DNA of 32,811 bases, from assembly GCA_021779135.1 (NCBI GenBank), contig JAJYBH010000026.1:1-32811 (forward strand), given 5' to 3'. The translations under genes were made by a program, and so were the position numbers. The notes under the pieces are model-generated. The model saw nothing but the letters and a program-made list of their open reading frames with translations. It did not search any database and was not told the origin of the DNA. Within the stretch, counting starts at the first letter, position 1; each line of letters begins with the position of its first letter. Below are positions 7,256 to 15,985 of the stretch, piece after piece. This DNA comes from Deltaproteobacteria bacterium (GTDB lineage Bacteria; Desulfobacterota; Desulfuromonadia; Geobacterales; Pseudopelobacteraceae).

Positions 7256-9967
7256 TCACACCCACTCATCAATGGCCGTTTTCAACTGTGTTGTTATCTC
7301 ATCCAGCTTGTCCGCGGCCATGATCTTCTGGCCAAAGATATCGCGCACATAGAACACGTCCGCAACCTGATCGACCTTGGTGGAAATCTTGGAGACACCG
7401 ATATAAAGTCCCAGACGGGTCAGGGTGCTGGTAATCAGATAGAGCAGCCCGACCTTGTCGTGGGTGTAGATATCAAGTACCGTGTAGTCGGCCGAAACCT
7501 CGTTGTCGATTTCGACCCGCGTCGCAAAGCGTGGCGCCGGACGGGAGGTCAGAAGTGTCGGCCGCTGGCGACGGGCCACCAGATCGGTCACCCTGATCTC
7601 GCCATGAATCGCCTGGCGCATCTCGGTATTCACCTTCTGCCAGCGCTGTTCATCCATGATCAGCATCCCCTGCGGCGAATTCACCTGCAGGACATCCAGC
7701 ACCTTGCCATTGCGGCTGGTGTTGATCTGCGCCCCCAGAATATTGACCCCATTGGCCGCCATGACTCCGGTAATTCGCGAGAACAGGCCCGGCATGTCAT
7801 GGGCGCAGATGGTAAACTCCGAATAACCGCTATCGGGCACATGGTTGAGCTGCGTCAGGACTTCAGAGCCCTCCAGCCGGATCAGCATCCGGACATTATC
7901 CGCAATCATGGGCAGGTTGTTGGATAGCAGCAGGCGGACCGGCATGGATTTCAGCTCCTCGCGCACCCGTGCCGCCGGGAACTCGTTTTCAAGCATGGCG
8001 GTGACCCGCTTGATAACCGCCTTGACCCTTTCACTACTTCCTTCCAGATGGAATTCACCACGTTCGAGGACATTGAAGGCCTTTTCATACAACTCCTGGA
8101 ACAGGAGCGCCTTCCAGTTGGTCCAGACCTCGGAACCAACCGCCCTGACATCGGCAATTGTCAGGAGCAGCAGCATTTTAAGGTTTTCGCTGGTTTCCAT
8201 CTGGCGGGCAAACTGGACGACCATATGTTCATCATGCAGGTCCCGGCGCTGCGAAATATGGGCAAAGATCAGATGTTGACGTACCAGGAAGGCAAGTCTC
8301 TCGCTATCCTCACGGGAAAGCCCCATGCGCCGGGCGATGGTGGGGATCATGGCAGCGCCCTTTTCGGCGTGTCCGCCTCCTTCACCCTTGCCGATATCAT
8401 GGAACAGCACTGCCAGAATCAGCAGTTCCGGCTTGCCGATCTGGGCGGCGATCTCGCACGGAAACGGCAGGATCTTTTTCGATGTCCCGTTGAGCATGTT
8501 CTCGGCCTCTTCCACGGCAAAGAGGGTATGAATATCAACGGTATAGATATGATAAAGGTCGTGCTGGACCTTGCAGTAGATATGCTCCATCTCGGGGATG
8601 AAGCAATTGAGGAACTCCAGGTGGTGCATCAGGCGCAGTGTCAGGGTAACATCCTTGGGCGCCCGCAGTATGTTCAGGAATGACTGGTTGACATCGCGAT
8701 TGCGCCTGAATTTGTCGTTGACCAGGTGCAGATTTTTCCTGATCAGCCCCTTGACGCGCATATTCAGTTGCACGCCATGCTTCTGGGCCAGTTCGAAGAT
8801 CCTCATCAGCACCGGGGGATTGCTTTCCACAACCGTTTCGTCAGGTATGATCAGTTCGCCCTTCAGCACGAAGCAGCCATCACCGACCGGCCGCCGCACG
8901 AAATAGCCGAGGATCTTCAGAGCGCCCTCATCGCGCCAGACACAGCGTGATATGACGCTTGACGCAAAGTGTTCCACCCGGTTGGCATGGCGATAGTAAT
9001 CCCGCATGAAATCCTCGACCGCCAGGGTCTTTCCCCGGTCCTTGTACCCGAAAAACCCGGCCAGGTGGACCTGGGCATCGAAGTTGATCTGGTCGTTCTT
9101 GCGGTTGTTGAAGTAATGCAGTTCGTTGCGGATGCGCCACAGATAGTCGAGGGCATCGTGATAGGTCTCAAGCTCCTCTTCGCTGACGATCCCCTTGATG
9201 ATCAGTTCCTTGAGGTCGCTGAACTTGAACTTGACCCGAGCCACCCACATGGCGGTCTGCAGGTCGCGCAGCCCCCCCTCCCCTTCCTTCAGATTCGGTT
9301 CAAGCAGGTAGACAGTTGAGCCGTACTTTTCCCGACGGACCTTCATGTCGGCGATCTTTTCCTTGATGAACTTGTCGCTGGATTTCGGCAGGATCTGGGT
9401 GAAGATGGTCTTGTAAAGGTTATTGAACAGCGGGCGGCTGCCGCTCAGGTAGCGCGCATCCATCAGGGCGGTCTTGACCGTGGCGTCGCCAGCCGCCATC
9501 TCGACACAATCTGAAATGACCCGCACCGAATACCCCACGTCCAGGCGCATGTCCCACAGGAAATAGAGCAATTTCTGGGCAATATCCTCAACCCGCTTGG
9601 CAGGCATGCTGCCATCATGCAGGAACATGATGTCGATATCGGAGTAGGGGTTCAGCTCACCGCGGCCATAGCCCCCCACCGCCACCAGAGTGAGGTGCTC
9701 CATCAGGGCGCCGCTGGCGTCCAGGTCGTAGATGATGCTGTGGAGCAGTTTGTTGTTGAGCTCATCGATCATGTCGCAGATCAGATGGGTAACCTCGGTA
9801 CCGGAAGCCCCAGCGGCATGCAGTTTCCTGATCTCCTCCCGGTAATGAGCCAGGAAGTTCTTGCAGCCCGAAAAATAGAGCGGCCGCTTCTCTTCAAAAC
9901 CGGCCATGCCGGAATCGCCAATAGCATTTATGTCATCTGGGAAATAGGGATCGATAAAGAATTGCAT
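7256..9967 (-). CDS. glnD: Bifunctional [protein-PII] uridylyltransferase / uridylyl-removing enzyme
   Basis: This 903-residue protein is the usual length for GlnD, the glutamine sensor that uridylylates PII when nitrogen is scarce and removes UMP when glutamine is high. The nucleotidyltransferase motif GGYGRGELNPYSDID lies at 98-112. A GlnD-specific helical region follows. The HD hydrolase motif FHDIGKGEGGGHAEKG is near 520. Two ACT domains lie at the C-terminus, about 705-780 (TICAHDMPGLFSRITG) and about 815-890 (DIYTHDKVGLLYLITS). The ATG at 9967 has GGAGG five bases upstream. It is transcribed divergently from the ECF sigma gene and appears monocistronic. No PII or ammonium transporter gene is adjacent. 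All catalytic motifs look intact. Confidence 0.97.
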   Translation of the reverse strand: MQFFIDPYFPDDINAIGDSGMAGFEEKRPLYFSGCKNFLAHYREEIRKLHAAGASGTEVTHLICDMIDELNNKLLHSIIYDLDASGALMEHLTLVAVGGYGRGELNPYSDIDIMFLHDGSMPAKRVEDIAQKLLYFLWDMRLDVGYSVRVISDCVEMAAGDATVKTALMDARYLSGSRPLFNNLYKTIFTQILPKSSDKFIKEKIADMKVRREKYGSTVYLLEPNLKEGEGGLRDLQTAMWVARVKFKFSDLKELIIKGIVSEEELETYHDALDYLWRIRNELHYFNNRKNDQINFDAQVHLAGFFGYKDRGKTLAVEDFMRDYYRHANRVEHFASSVISRCVWRDEGALKILGYFVRRPVGDGCFVLKGELIIPDETVVESNPPVLMRIFELAQKHGVQLNMRVKGLIRKNLHLVNDKFRRNRDVNQSFLNILRAPKDVTLTLRLMHHLEFLNCFIPEMEHIYCKVQHDLYHIYTVDIHTLFAVEEAENMLNGTSKKILPFPCEIAAQIGKPELLILAVLFHDIGKGEGGGHAEKGAAMIPTIARRMGLSREDSERLAFLVRQHLIFAHISQRRDLHDEHMVVQFARQMETSENLKMLLLLTIADVRAVGSEVWTNWKALLFQELYEKAFNVLERGEFHLEGSSERVKAVIKRVTAMLENEFPAARVREELKSMPVRLLLSNNLPMIADNVRMLIRLEGSEVLTQLNHVPDSGYSEFTICAHDMPGLFSRITGVMAANGVNILGAQINTSRNGKVLDVLQVNSPQGMLIMDEQRWQKVNTEMRQAIHGEIRVTDLVARRQRPTLLTSRPAPRFATRVEIDNEVSADYTVLDIYTHDKVGLLYLITSTLTRLGLYIGVSKISTKVDQVADVFYVRDIFGQKIMAADKLDEITTQLKTAIDEWV

Positions 9968-10185
9968 GACGCCTCCACTGCGCTTATCCGGACAAATCGG
10001 TGTGTCGAACAGATGTTATGCAACGAATGAACGCTTCATGGCAACCGATTTTTGCCCGGGCGCCCACACGCATTCAAACATTGTGCAGATCAGTGATGAT
10101 GTGTATTTTATGCCTTGACGAATATATTAACAAGAGCAGGCGGGACAGGCTTGTGAAACTCGACCGATCGGATCTCGCAGCCAGG

Positions 10186-10214
10186 GGAACTTTACTCTCC
10201 GCTGGACTGTCTCA
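10186..10214 (+). promoter_or_regulatory. ECF-sigma (sigma-E-type) promoter of the sigma/anti-sigma operon
   Basis: GGAACTT at 10186-10192 is identical to the classic sigma-E-type -35 element. After 16 bases it is followed by GTCTCA at 10209-10214, close to the GTCTAA/TCTGA -10. Position and orientation fit autoregulation by the sigma factor whose ATG is at 10221. A transcript starting 6-8 bases after the -10 would begin at or next to that ATG. Confidence 0.65.
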
Positions 10215-10220
10215 ATAATT

Positions 10221-10826
10221 ATGGGCACGCAATGGGAGCATGCGAGCGATGACACACCTCTGGTGAAAGCCTGCCAAAACGGTGATCAAGCGGCCTTTGA
10301 GTGCCTGGTGCGGCGACACCAGCGCATGCTGCTCAACATCGCCTTCCGCATGACCGGAGTGTATGAGGATGCCTGCGATATCGTTCAGGATTCGTTCCTG
10401 GCCGCCTGGCAGAGGATGGGTGAATTCAGGGGAGATGCAAAACTGTCCACCTGGCTGGCCGCCATCGTAATCAACCATTCCCGCAATCGCCGCCAGCAGA
10501 GCCGGCGGCGGGGAGAGCGCGAGGCCTATTCACTGGACGCGCCTCTTCCCGGCAACAACGGAGACAGGTTGCCCGACCCGCCATCCGCATCGCTGTCGGC
10601 GCTGGAACAACTGGAGGATGCCGAACTGCGCACGTTCCTGAAGCAGTGCATCGCTGCCCTGCCCCCGGGATTTCGCGAGGTGCTGGTACTGCGGGATATG
10701 CATGAGATGACCTATGATGAGGTCGCCGGGGCGCTGAAACTGCGGGAGGGTACGGTTAAATCGCGCCTGTTCCGGGCGCGGGACGCAGTAAAAGAGTGCT
10801 TGAAGAAAACGGTGAAAATTGTATGA
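10221..10826 (+). CDS. ECF-family RNA polymerase sigma factor (RpoE-like)
   Basis: This 201-residue sigma factor has region 2 at about 12-80 (LVRRHQRMLLNIAFRM, YEDACDIVQDSFLAAW, STWLAAIVINHSRN) and region 4 at about 130-195 (LPPGFREVLVLRD, MTYDEVAGALKLREGTVKSRLFRARD, a helix-turn-helix). An Arg- and Pro-rich linker joins them and there is no region 3, as expected of the ECF class. It directs RNA polymerase to GGAAC-type promoters, and one lies directly upstream. No Shine-Dalgarno sequence precedes the ATG, which fits a leaderless message. The stop overlaps the anti-sigma start by four bases (ATGA). The regulon and signal cannot be read from the sequence, but envelope stress is usual for this type. 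Confidence 0.95.
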   Translation: MGTQWEHASDDTPLVKACQNGDQAAFECLVRRHQRMLLNIAFRMTGVYEDACDIVQDSFLAAWQRMGEFRGDAKLSTWLAAIVINHSRNRRQQSRRRGEREAYSLDAPLPGNNGDRLPDPPSASLSALEQLEDAELRTFLKQCIAALPPGFREVLVLRDMHEMTYDEVAGALKLREGTVKSRLFRARDAVKECLKKTVKIV

Positions 10827-11749
10827 ACAGTCACGCGGACATACAGAAACATCTTCCGGCATACTGCGGCGGAGATCTTGAACCAGCCGAACGCGAGCTG
10901 GTTGAGCAGCACCTGGCAGAATGCCCGTACTGCCGAAGCGAGCTGGCCAACCTGCAGACCACCCTGCGGCTGATCCGCACCACTCCGGAGGTCGAGCCGC
11001 CCCCCTGGCTGACCGGGCGTATCATGGCGCGCATCAGGGAGCAGCAGACGGAGAAACGTAGCTGGCTGCTGCGCTTGTTCTATCCCCTGCACATCAAGCT
11101 GCCGCTGGAGGCGATCGCCCTGCTGATGGTCTGCGTCAGCGGCTACTACCTCTCCCGGACCGTGGAAACGGAACTGCAGGCCCCGCACGTCACAGAGGAG
11201 GCTCCCCGAAACAACGCAGTACAGGCGCCGGCCGCTGATTACCAGCCCGCTCCCGCTCCCTTGCCACGGGCGCCGGCCCCGAAAGCGGTTGATCAGCCGG
11301 TGTCGTCATCGCCGACACCACAGTCATCGCCGGCCCCGACAACACCTGCCTTCGTGCCGTCCCCCCCGGTCAGCAGGCCGGAGCAGGCAGCACCGGTGAT
11401 GCAGGAGAAGGCCGCCAGGGGCGCCTTGAAAAGTGAGTCGAAAGCATTCTCTTCGGCACCGGCCGGACGGGCCGCCGACACACTCTCAGGACAACGTGTC
11501 GCCAGGCTGACACTGCGCCTGAGCGTGGCAGATCCTTCTAACGCCGCTGCGGCGGTACGGTCGGCAGCAATCAATTCGGGCGCAACCGTTATAGAGGAGC
11601 GCCAGCCGTCGCCGGACCATATCACGATCCGCATCCCGGTTACCCGCACTGCCGAGCTGTTCGAGCACATTGCCCGCATCGGCCGGATCATCGAGCGCCC
11701 GCAAATCACTGAATTCGTTGAGGTACTGGAGGTTACGATCCGGTGGTAG
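10823..11749 (+). CDS. Zinc-finger (zf-HC2) membrane anti-sigma factor
   Basis: The 308-residue protein starts at the ATG overlapping the sigma stop. An upstream GTG at 10796 would add nine residues but lies inside the sigma gene. The N-terminal cytoplasmic ZAS domain (1-55) has His10 and His30-x3-Cys34-x2-Cys37 (HLAECPYC), the metal-binding pattern of anti-sigma factors that hold ECF sigmas inactive. One membrane helix is at about 92-112 (EAIALLMVCVSGYYLS). A Pro/Ala/Ser-rich periplasmic linker of about 100 residues follows. A conserved-looking C-terminal domain (about 225-308, RLTLRLSVADPSNAAAAVRS to the end) resembles DUF2275/DUF4349-type domains, with low certainty. This layout suggests signal sensing outside the inner membrane, perhaps by proteolysis or by the C-terminal domain. 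Confidence 0.93.
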   Translation: MNSHADIQKHLPAYCGGDLEPAERELVEQHLAECPYCRSELANLQTTLRLIRTTPEVEPPPWLTGRIMARIREQQTEKRSWLLRLFYPLHIKLPLEAIALLMVCVSGYYLSRTVETELQAPHVTEEAPRNNAVQAPAADYQPAPAPLPRAPAPKAVDQPVSSSPTPQSSPAPTTPAFVPSPPVSRPEQAAPVMQEKAARGALKSESKAFSSAPAGRAADTLSGQRVARLTLRLSVADPSNAAAAVRSAAINSGATVIEERQPSPDHITIRIPVTRTAELFEHIARIGRIIERPQITEFVEVLEVTIRW

Positions 11750-11750
11750 G

Positions 11751-12011
11751 CCGACGCCCCACCTTCAATACGGCTGGGTTATCGTGGTCACCGGCTTTCT
11801 GATCATCTTCGCCTGCATCGGCCTGTCCCGCTACGCCTGGACGATGCTGCTCCCCTCCATGCAGGCCGGGCTGGGGCTTTCCTACGGCCGGAAGGGATAC
11901 ATCGGTGCCGGCAATTACCGCGGCTTGCTGGCCGCCCTGATCACCGCCGGCGCCATGTTCTTTGCCCTGTTCCTGCCCCGCCCGGACCACACCTCCTCCT
12001 CACGCAGCTAA
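11751..12011 (+). pseudogene. Remnant of an MFS transporter (YbfB/YjiJ-like) with internal deletion
   Basis: The frame reads YGWVIVVTGFLIIFACIGLSRY, then MLLPSMQAGLGLSYGRKGYIGAGNYRG, which matches the first two helices of YbfB/YjiJ-type MFS permeases of about 400 residues. It then passes directly to LLAALITAGAMFFALFLPRP, which looks like the last helix and tail of such a permease. Nearly all of the transporter is missing, yet the frame is kept through the junction near 11928. There is no good start after the anti-sigma stop; the open frame reaches back to an ATG at 11670 inside the anti-sigma gene. It is most likely non-functional. A small membrane peptide translated by coupling cannot be excluded. 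Confidence 0.6.
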
Positions 12012-12096
12012 CTTCCTCCCCGCCAATCTTATTACACTCCATATCAACAGCAGGCTGGATTATTTGCATTTAATAATGTATTTATTTACGGCAGCT

Positions 12097-12124
12097 GGAA
12101 CGTTTCTGCACATCTGTTGTCAGA
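12097..12124 (+). promoter_or_regulatory. Possible second ECF-type promoter, upstream of the YVTN lipoprotein
   Basis: GGAACGT (12097-12103), 15 bases, then GTCAGA (12119-12124) resembles the GGAACTT/GTCTCA pair upstream of the sigma gene. It sits about 65 bases before the lipoprotein ATG, so the lipoprotein could belong to the same regulon. The match is partial. Confidence 0.3.
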
Positions 12125-12188
12125 AAGTCAATTGGGACATCCATGTACACTCGATGAGTCAAACAGTTTCATACAAAAGGAGAACAAC

Positions 12189-13442
12189 ATGTCACTAAAA
12201 CATTTTGCGGCACTTATGATGATATTCATGCTGGCTAGCTGCGGAGGAGGTGGTGGCACCTCGAATTCGGGCAACCAGATACCCGGCACGGTCACCCTGG
12301 TCTCCATCACGGTTACTCCTGCCGGCCAGAGTATCGCCCTCGGGACAACCACGCAATTCACGGCGCTGGGTAATTACTCTGACAATTCCACCCAGAATTT
12401 GACGACTTCAGCCACATGGAACTCGACAAATACCACGGTTGCCACCATCAGCAACACCTCGGGTTCCAATGGCTTGGCCACCGCCAATGCTCTCGGCGTA
12501 ACCACCATCACGGCGACCTTCGCCGGCGTTTCAAAATCAACCACCCTGGCAGTCAGCCCGAGCAATCGGGCCTATGTGACAAACAGCGGCTCGAACAACC
12601 TCTCGGTCATCGACACTTCCAACAACACACTGGTTACGACCGTTTCCGTGGGAAGCATCCCCCAAAGGGTCGCGGTCAATCCCTCTGCCAACCGGGCCTA
12701 TGTGGCAAACAGCGGCTCGAACGGCCTCTCGGTCATCGACATCACCAACAATACGCTGGTTACGACCATTTCAGTAGGAACCACGCCCCAAGGGGTAGCG
12801 GTTAACCCGGCAGCTAACCGGGCCTATGTAACCAACAGCGGCAGCAGCAGCCTCTCGGTCATCGACACCACCAGCAACACGGTCGTTGCGACCGTACCTG
12901 TGGGAAGCATACCCGAGGGGGTGGCGGTCAATCCAGTTGCCAACCGGGCCTATGTAGCCAACAGCGGCAGCAGCAGCCTGTCGGTTATCAACACCACCAC
13001 TAACACGGTTGTTGCAACCATATCCGTGGGAAACAGTCCCCAGGGGGTGGCGGTCAATCCAGCAGCCAACCGGGCCTATGTGGCCAACAGCGGCAGCAGC
13101 AGCATGTCGGTCATCGACACCACCAGCAACGCGGTCGTTGCAACCGTTTCGGTGGGAAACACCCCCCAGGGGGTGGCGGTCAATCCAGCCGCCAACCGGG
13201 CCTATGTGGCAAATAGCGGCAGCAGCAGCCTCTCGGTCATCGACACCACCAGCAACACGGTCGTTGCAACGGTTTCCGTAGGAAGCATTCCCCAGGGGGT
13301 GGCGGTCAATCCGGCCGCCAACCGGACCTATGTAACCAACAGCGGTTCGAACAGCCTCTCGGTCATTAACACCACCAATAACACGTTAATAGCCACGGTT
13401 TCCGTCGGGACCGGGCCGAAGGATGTTTCACTGGTCCCGTAA
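12189..13442 (+). CDS. Lipoprotein with Big_2 domain and seven YVTN beta-propeller repeats
   Basis: This 417-residue exported lipoprotein has a lipobox, LASC, that puts the lipidated cysteine at residue 18, followed by a Gly run. The ATG at 12189 is chosen because AGGAG lies seven bases upstream and the signal peptide begins there. A longer TTG frame from 12117 has no such support. Residues of about 38-120 form a bacterial Ig-like Big_2 domain (VSITVTPAGQSIALGTTTQFTA, ending ITATFAG). From residue 126 seven 42-residue YVTN repeats follow (NRAYV-NSGS-LSVID-T-NT-V-TVSVG-PQGVAVNP), enough for a seven-bladed propeller. Such proteins usually sit on the outer membrane and bind protein or sugar partners. 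Its own role is unknown. No enzymatic residues are recognisable. Confidence 0.93.
   Translation: MSLKHFAALMMIFMLASCGGGGGTSNSGNQIPGTVTLVSITVTPAGQSIALGTTTQFTALGNYSDNSTQNLTTSATWNSTNTTVATISNTSGSNGLATANALGVTTITATFAGVSKSTTLAVSPSNRAYVTNSGSNNLSVIDTSNNTLVTTVSVGSIPQRVAVNPSANRAYVANSGSNGLSVIDITNNTLVTTISVGTTPQGVAVNPAANRAYVTNSGSSSLSVIDTTSNTVVATVPVGSIPEGVAVNPVANRAYVANSGSSSLSVINTTTNTVVATISVGNSPQGVAVNPAANRAYVANSGSSSMSVIDTTSNAVVATVSVGNTPQGVAVNPAANRAYVANSGSSSLSVIDTTSNTVVATVSVGSIPQGVAVNPAANRTYVTNSGSNSLSVINTTNNTLIATVSVGTGPKDVSLVP
12564..13442 (+). repeat. Seven 126-bp tandem coding repeats (YVTN units)
   Basis: Units begin at 12564, 12690, 12816, 12942, 13068, 13194 and 13320, each starting at the Asn codon of NRAYV or NRTYV. 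The spacing is 126 bp (42 codons) throughout, and the last unit is slightly short before the stop. Units 3-6 are most alike, sharing long stretches such as the NSGSSS codons, which suggests recent duplication in the middle of the array. Confidence 0.93.
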
Positions 13443-13803
13443 CTAAATTAAGGAGTTACACATCGGGGGGGCATTGCTGGACGCCCCACTCCACTCAGGA
13501 ATTCGCCAGGTCGTGCTCAGTTCATTGCCTGGCGGTTCCTTGTGAATCAGCGCCCAGGAGCGGTTCAGCCAAGTCATCAGATTGTCTCAGGAAATCATAA
13601 AAACGATGCGAATCGCCACCTGGATTGGATATACATTTTGTACTTGTTTGAGATTGTCGTTACTGCATTTGTGTACTAGTATGTGAAGCTTGAAACGTTT
13701 ATCCGGACGGACCAGACCCTGATAATTTGAATACGCGCTACAAAGGAGTTATTTTCTGCCCAAACATACGGAAAATAATTTCCAACGTACTTAAAGGCTA
13801 CCG
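13443..13803. other. 361-base intergenic region before the sensor kinase
   Basis: No gene is visible. Just after the lipoprotein stop there are two weak hairpins: GGGGC/GCCCC at 13468-13472 with 13483-13487, and CGCCAGG/CCTGGCG at 13504-13510 with 13528-13534. Neither has a T-tract. The second half is AT-richer and presumably carries the kinase promoter, but I could not pick out a convincing -35/-10 pair. Confidence 0.5.
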
Positions 13804-15747
13804 ATGCGCACGTTTTCATTCTCAAAGCTACCCATACGCAAGCAACTGATTGCGCTGGCCATCCTCCTGACGCTGCCGGCCCTGGGAATCATCGTTTATT
13901 CGGGCCTTAGAGAGCGCGACGATGACTATCGCAAGGCAATCGTGGAATCCGAGAAGCTTGCCGACCACCTTGCCGCAAAGCAGGAAAACCTTGTGCATGA
14001 AGCCCAGCAATTGAGCGGTTACCTGGCCGAGTTGCCGGATGTGCTCAATCGCAGCACAGGCAAGGTGCAGTCCATCATCCGCAACACACTGAAAAAAAAT
14101 CCCCAGTTTCTCAACATACTCGTAACCGATGAGAACGGCACGGTCTGGGTCTCGGGCATCCCCTTCGCCTCCCCGCTGTCGCTGGCCGAGAGGCGCTATT
14201 TCAAAGGCGCCAAGGCAACCGGGCGGTTTTCGTCAGGAGAGTTCATCATCGGTTCCATTTCGCAAAAACCGACCATTGCCATGGCATATCCCATCATCGA
14301 ACATAACGTCTTCCGTGGCGTTGTAATGATCAGTTTTGACCTGGATGTTATGAAATCAATCCTCACCCGTTCCCGGTTGCCATTCAACTCCAACTATATC
14401 CTGGTCGATCACAACGGCATCATCCTCAGCCGGGGCAGCGAGACCGGCCGAAAGCCGGGCGAACCGATCCTGCCGGCAGACCTGAAGAAGATGGAAGCCG
14501 GGCCGGACCGTGACACCTATGAATTCATACGTTCCGACAATGACCGGCGCATCGTAACTTACCGCAAACTGCGCCTGCCGGATGAGCAGGCACCCTACAT
14601 GTATGTTCGCGCGGGCGTATCGATCAAAGCGGCCGTTGCCAAGGCAAATCGTCAACTACGCCACAATATCGGCATGATGGTGCCCTTTGTTGTGTTTGCC
14701 CTTATTTTGGCAATTTTTATCGGCAAACGTTCCATTGCCGATCGTATCAAAAGGTTACAGACGGCTGCACAGCTCATCGCCGGAGGGGATCTGCGGACGC
14801 GGGTCGCTGATCGAGTAGCGGGAGGCGAGCTGGGTGAACTGGGACACGCCTTTGACGAGATGGCGCGCACTCTGGAAGAGAAAATAGACGAGCTGAATCA
14901 TTCACACAAATTGCTGTATGAAAAGACGGAGCTGCTGGAAGACGAAATCGCCGAGCGACAGGTCATTCAGGAGGACCTGGCTGAAAAGCAGCATCAGCTT
15001 GAAACCCTGAACCGAACCCTTGAAGAGCGTATCCAGACTGCGGTAAATGAGCTGCGCCAGAAGGACCAGGCACTCATTCAGCAGAACCGTCTTGCGTCCA
15101 TGGGAGAAATGATCAACAACATCGCCCACCAGTGGCGCCAGCCTCTCAATCTGATCAGCCTCATCGTTCAGGGGTTGCCCGCAGCCAAAGAGCTGACGCA
15201 GGCGCGACTTGACCATGAGGTCGAGCGGGTCATGGATGTCATCCTGTACATGTCACAGACCATCGATGATTTCCGGTTCTTTTTTCACCAGGACAAGGAG
15301 AAGACCAGCTTTACCGCCAATCAGGCGGTGGCAAAGGCGGTGGAATTCATCACCCCCAGCCTGGTCGAAAAAGGCATTGATATCTCCATAACCGAGCAGC
15401 CGGAGACAGGCATTTTTGGATTCAGCAACGAATACGCCCAGGTACTGCTCAACTTACTCAGCAATGCAAAGGACATGCTGGTGGAGAGAAACGTGGCCAA
15501 GCCGCGCATCACCATCAGCATCTTCCGGGAAAACAACCGCTCCGTGGTTACGATCACCGACAATGCCGGCGGCATCAGCGCGGATATCATGCCCAAGATA
15601 TTCGACCCTTATTTTACGACCAAGGAAAAGACGCAGGGCAGCGGCATCGGTTTGTATATGTCAAAAACGATCATTGAGCAAAATATGGGCGGCAACCTGT
15701 CCGCCGAGAACATCGAGGACGGAGTCGCATTCCGCATCGAGGTCTAA
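13804..15747 (+). CDS. Membrane sensor histidine kinase (Cache-HAMP-coiled coil-HisKA-HATPase)
   Basis: This 647-residue protein has a first membrane helix at about 15-33 and a periplasmic double-Cache-type sensor at about 35-285 (NILVTDENGTVWVSG, YFKGA, ISFDLDVMKSIL, NYILVDHNGIILS). A second helix is at about 288-308 and HAMP at about 309-362 (AAQLIAGGDLRTRVADRVAGGELGELGHAFDEMA). A long coiled coil spans about 365-430. The phosphoacceptor is His442 in MGEMINNIAHQWRQPLN. The ATPase has N-box NLLSNAKDM near 551, G1 DNAGGIS near 586 and G2 GSGIGLYMSK. Cache domains usually bind small ligands such as carboxylates or amino acids. No response regulator is adjacent, so it is an orphan kinase and its partner is unknown. 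AAAGG stands about ten bases before the ATG. Confidence 0.95.
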   Translation: MRTFSFSKLPIRKQLIALAILLTLPALGIIVYSGLRERDDDYRKAIVESEKLADHLAAKQENLVHEAQQLSGYLAELPDVLNRSTGKVQSIIRNTLKKNPQFLNILVTDENGTVWVSGIPFASPLSLAERRYFKGAKATGRFSSGEFIIGSISQKPTIAMAYPIIEHNVFRGVVMISFDLDVMKSILTRSRLPFNSNYILVDHNGIILSRGSETGRKPGEPILPADLKKMEAGPDRDTYEFIRSDNDRRIVTYRKLRLPDEQAPYMYVRAGVSIKAAVAKANRQLRHNIGMMVPFVVFALILAIFIGKRSIADRIKRLQTAAQLIAGGDLRTRVADRVAGGELGELGHAFDEMARTLEEKIDELNHSHKLLYEKTELLEDEIAERQVIQEDLAEKQHQLETLNRTLEERIQTAVNELRQKDQALIQQNRLASMGEMINNIAHQWRQPLNLISLIVQGLPAAKELTQARLDHEVERVMDVILYMSQTIDDFRFFFHQDKEKTSFTANQAVAKAVEFITPSLVEKGIDISITEQPETGIFGFSNEYAQVLLNLLSNAKDMLVERNVAKPRITISIFRENNRSVVTITDNAGGISADIMPKIFDPYFTTKEKTQGSGIGLYMSKTIIEQNMGGNLSAENIEDGVAFRIEV

Positions 15748-15985
15748 GAACTTATCCCAAAAAAATTGCCCCGTACCACCGATTTCTCCGTTTTGCCGAC
15801 CTGCCCGCAAAAATATAACCCCCCCAAAAAAATATTCGGGAACATATCCCCTCCTCCTCCTGTCAAAGGAAACAACAACGGATTAATTCCTGCCCTCTAC
15901 GACAGGATTGGTGCGTTAACGAAGTCATCCTCTGCCAACACATGCAGAAAATGACTTCAAACTTACGAAGGAGGAGGAACAAGAG

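Noticed and set aside
10000-10218. A 72-codon plus-strand frame between glnD and the sigma gene
   Set aside because: It lies across the divergent promoter region, including the ECF promoter. There is no ribosome site and no recognisable domain.
12564-13442. Regular direct repeats suggesting a CRISPR-like array
   Set aside because: The repeats are 126 bp, contiguous and in frame, and encode YVTN blades. There are no spacers and no cas genes.
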